A DNA stretch of 64,000 bases from Rostratula benghalensis (taxonomy: Eukaryota > Chordata > Aves > Charadriiformes > Rostratulidae). Under the pieces are notes generated by a model that was not told where the DNA came from, did not search any database, and worked only from the letters and a program-made list of their open reading frames with translations. Location of the stretch: assembly GCA_013399305.1 (NCBI GenBank), contig VXAI01000049.1:134930-198929 (forward strand). Direction: 5' to 3'. The position numbers were made by a program, and so were the translations under genes. Shown one piece after another: positions 60,742-64,000 of the stretch (its first letter is position 1; every line of letters begins with the position of its first letter).

Positions 60742-62401
60742 GCATATATATGAACGGAACCACAATTGCTGTCTACATCTCACATATATTCCTTTATAAA
60801 AGTGAGTGCTAGAGAGGAAACTGCCCTCATGGAAAGGAAGAACAACCAGCAGCTGGATCCAGACAACGGAATTGTCAATGGTCATGAGAAAGGGGCAGAA
60901 ATGAGGAGGAATGCCTCACATTGTAAAGAATATTTGCACAAATCTCAGTAATTTGTGCTAAAGGTAGACTGGTCTTTCACGGAAAGCTGGTAATGCAGAG
61001 ATGGCGGTTGCACGCATGCACTGACTCTGGGGAATTCTGTTCTTAGCTCCAGAAGCTGGAAATAACTGAGGCGTGGGGAAACCTGAGCCATTCTTTAGGT
61101 GTTGGACACCTATACGAGGGGAGAAGACTTTCACAACTGGAGAAAACACCCAGCCACCAACACCGAAGCCACGCGGGCGTGCACCGAATGAAGGAGTCGT
61201 AGTTACTGCCTACTCATCTGCAACAGGAGCAGCAACCAGCAATTCCTCAACACACGAAAATCCCAAATTAGCAATTGTTAAATAACTGTTCAAAACCAGG
61301 CCCAGGTGACCAGCTGGTCTGTCCCCCTGCAACGGGGCAGTACCGATGTCGTCAGCAGCGCTCCTGTTCTCAAAACAACCCATGTGAAAACACGCTGAAG
61401 GTGGCAGTTGACAAATGATGGCAAACATAGATCAAAATGAAGCAAGCGAATTGGCAGGAAAAACGAGTGACTGAATTGCCTGAGGGATCACACAGGTGTT
61501 ATATATATGGCCATGTGAACAGAAACACATACAAGTATTCACATGGAGCATCTTTTTACCCAGAACGTTTTTTATCTCCTCACCATTATAAAACTGTCAA
61601 CTCAAATACATTTATTAGCACTCCAAAGGGAAAAAAAAAAACCCAACCAAAATGCCTCATTGCTATTTATTAGTTTGATACGTTAACTAGTGAAAGGGAA
61701 AAAAAAGTCTGGCTGAATGAAGTCTGTGGAGCCTGCCTACTCTTAATATCTCTAGCAAATCTTTGATCTATGTTAATCTCATGTTATTGTAGGAAGCACG
61801 CAGGACCATCATTCACCTCACAGATGAGCAAGGCACTCTCGCGTGTCATGATAGATTTTTATCATGGAGAAAATGAAGCCAAAGGTGGCTGTCAAGGCAG
61901 CAGGGTTTTGAGCGAGCAGAGAACCTCAGAATGGGATTTTTAACTTGCAGAATTGGATGGAGGAAGCAAGGAAATTTAATCAACCCCTTCATATACACGG
62001 TACCTCATCGGTCCTCAAAAAGCTTTCCTCATCTAAATTTGTACAGAAAAATCTTGCCCATTTTACCAGGGAGAGGGAACTTGGAAAGTAATCAACAGCA
62101 GTTCAGCGCCCAAATGAGACAATAGTGTACTTCCATATTGGAAGGGATGCCCCTTCATTACTCCTCTTAAATGTTATGTAGAGATGGGATTTGAGCACAG
62201 CAGTAAATGCAGGGCATGAGACTGTTGACAGGATATTAGAAGGAATCCTGTGGTGGCAAAGTCAATGTAATCCTCATCACTCCATAGAAACAGGCCTACG
62301 GTATTTTACGAGCAGTAAGTACAAATAATATTCACTTTGGCTTTTAGCAGTGACTGGCAAAAATACAAAAATTCTTTTTAAAACAAAAGTCATTAGAAGT
62401 T

Positions 62402-62435
62402 GGTGGGTTTGGGTTTTGGTGGTGTGGGTTTTTTT
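62402..62435 (+). repeat. G/T-rich tract, possible quadruplex
   Basis: Successive G-runs 'ggtgggtttgggttttgg' and 'tggtgtggg' followed by T7. There are three GGG runs and several GG runs, enough for a two-tetrad quadruplex in principle. Confidence 0.5.
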
Positions 62436-64000
62436 ATTATTATTATTTTGTCAGACTACACTAAAAATCCAAAAAGGTAAAATTAGAAGTACATTTTTCT
62501 TTGCACTGGAGTATCACTTTTGAGTATTTGCCGTAATGCATTACAGGATGGCACACCAAGGTTCTCCCTGCTGCCCAGCAGACAGTGAAGGGATTTCACT
62601 TGTGCTGAAGTTACCCAGGAAAGTATCTCCTTGGTCATTACGGAGAGAGAGAAGTTATCGTCCTCGCTGCCTGAAACAGATTTCACACCGAGGGGCTGAG
62701 CCGATGCTGGAGTGGGTAGTGCTACTGGTACCCATACTCCACCACAGTCCTTGAGAAGTGCTTGTCCTGGGGCTACAGAAACCATCCATGCAGGCACAAC
62801 TGGGAATTAGTGAGCTTTTTTGCTCATAGATAACTGCAGGAAAGTAAGTAAAGCGTGGCCACAAAGATAGCTTATTTAACCTCAAGTGAATACAAATATT
62901 TATACTGCAGTCTTCTCAGCTCATCACTAAATTTTCTCTATTTCCTACCCCAGCTGCTGTTAACAAAAGGTTAGCACCCCAAGTTGCCACTACACTGAAC
63001 TGAACTCCTTCACAACCAGTACAGCAAAGGCATTTGGACACCAATTTCTGCTATAGAAAACGGGCCATCTGCACATTTTTGTTTTCTGGGCTTAGGAGTG
63101 AGTATCTGTAGGGGAACTGGTACCTTTTGGCTTTTGTTACCAAATGCATTTCCAATTCTCAAATGATTAAGAGAAAAAGTGTACGTAGGCAGAAGGGTTC
63201 ACATCCTGCTGTGTTTAGGGCTTCAACAGAATTTAAAATGCACCTAATTCTCCTGCTGCAACAAGAACAAGCATCACCTCTTACCAACGTCCGTACAGAG
63301 GACAGCCCACAGTGGATGTCTCATCACATGAACACATAAATGCCCTCTGATCCCCAAAATCACAAATACTGGGAGATCAGCATGAGATGAAGAATATAGG
63401 TTGAGTTGAAGAAGCTAGAGATCCACACATATATTGTGTTCATACCACTGACACATACCCTGAAGTCAAATTAAACGGGAACAAAGGCCTACATTTAGCC
63501 ATTGATGCTTGAAGGTCTTTTTTTTCTTCTTCTACATCAAGACAAGACTCCACCCATGCTAAGAAAAAAACCCCCACAACCCAAACATCAATTCTCTCCT
63601 TCATTTTCCCACAGTAATGCATTATTGACTACAATGTACCAAACTTGCACTTGCAGTCTAACCCACTATTACAGCACCTTGTATCAGTACTTTAAACATT
63701 GCTTAACAAGAAAAATATGTCAATATACAATGAAAGCTTTCATTTATGCTTTCAAACTGAGCAAACTGCTGCAAGCTATGTTGTAAATTACCCCCAAGAA
63801 TGTTTAACTGGGCAAAATAGAGAACAAATTTTAGTGACGTCGGACGTGACTGGATTCATAATTAGCAGCACTTAACAATATATTAAGTTTATCTCCTTTC
63901 TATTCCAGTGACCCTTTAGTTCTAAGCAGTGTCTGCATCTCCTACCGTAAATCAAGGCTCGGATTTGTCAACAGGCTCTGAGTACTTTCCTTATTTGTGA

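Larger units (their letters stand above)
59701..64000. other. Single-copy non-coding DNA
   Basis: No repeat family or gene recognised. It holds an A/C-rich tract at 59853-59910, an 18-bp repeat at 60699-60741, A11-CCC at 61631-61644, a G/T-rich tract at 62402-62435 and A7-C5 at 63564-63575. Open frames are at most 131 codons (60490-60885 minus), with no recognisable domain. Confidence 0.5.

Noticed and set aside
60490..60885. 131-codon minus frame as a possible gene
   Set aside because: Part of it translates the 18-bp AT-rich repeat at 60699-60741 ('QTIYN' repeated), and no domain is recognisable.

Overview
This window looks like non-coding nuclear DNA from a bird. The main evidence is a set of about thirteen CR1 LINE fragments. 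They have the avian 3' terminus (variants of 'ggttggaagggacct' on one strand or 'cccttccaacc...attctgtga' on the other) and the CR1 ORF2 C-terminal peptide block ([26 protein letters not shown]). Other support is AT-rich, CpG-poor bulk DNA with short CpG-rich patches, abundant homopolymers and a draft assembly with three N gaps. A crocodilian is a less likely alternative, because crocodilians also carry CR1. I found no exon, tRNA, rRNA, recognised miRNA or functional protein gene. All convincing protein similarity comes from dead CR1 copies; other open frames are short and resemble nothing I recognise.

Layout: 1-6.9 kb holds three to four CR1 copies, an ancient RT-like fragment and a CA microsatellite. 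6.9-15 kb is mostly single-copy DNA with a perfect 21-bp palindrome (9121-9141), two CpG-rich patches (11.0-12.4 kb) and a 530-bp gap (12651-13180). 15-17.9 kb has a 3'-truncated CR1 and an old, diverged CR1. 17.9-28.9 kb is mainly single-copy with one CR1 tail. 28.9-35.4 kb is the densest CR1 zone, with a gap inside a CR1 (30005-30444) and a long CR1 whose non-CR1 tail also occurs at 5.5 kb. 35.4-50.9 kb has no recognisable CR1 and holds CpG-rich, possibly regulatory DNA (41.4-43.1 kb) and a 54-bp minisatellite (49.47-50.07 kb). 50.9-54.7 kb has three more CR1 copies. 54.7-64 kb is single-copy DNA with simple repeats and one candidate ancient SINE tail.

There is no operon or pathway here. 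The observations most worth following are: (i) two CR1 copies that share about 120 bp of non-CR1 sequence beyond their 3' ends but differ at their 5' ends, suggesting 3' transduction or a composite CR1 lineage; (ii) a minisatellite of 54-bp dimers with monomer-like edges and an internal gap whose length breaks the repeat phase; (iii) a polarity in which A-tracts are often followed directly by C-tracts; and (iv) a 15-kb CR1-free block with CpG-rich patches. Counts are by eye and no alignment was run.
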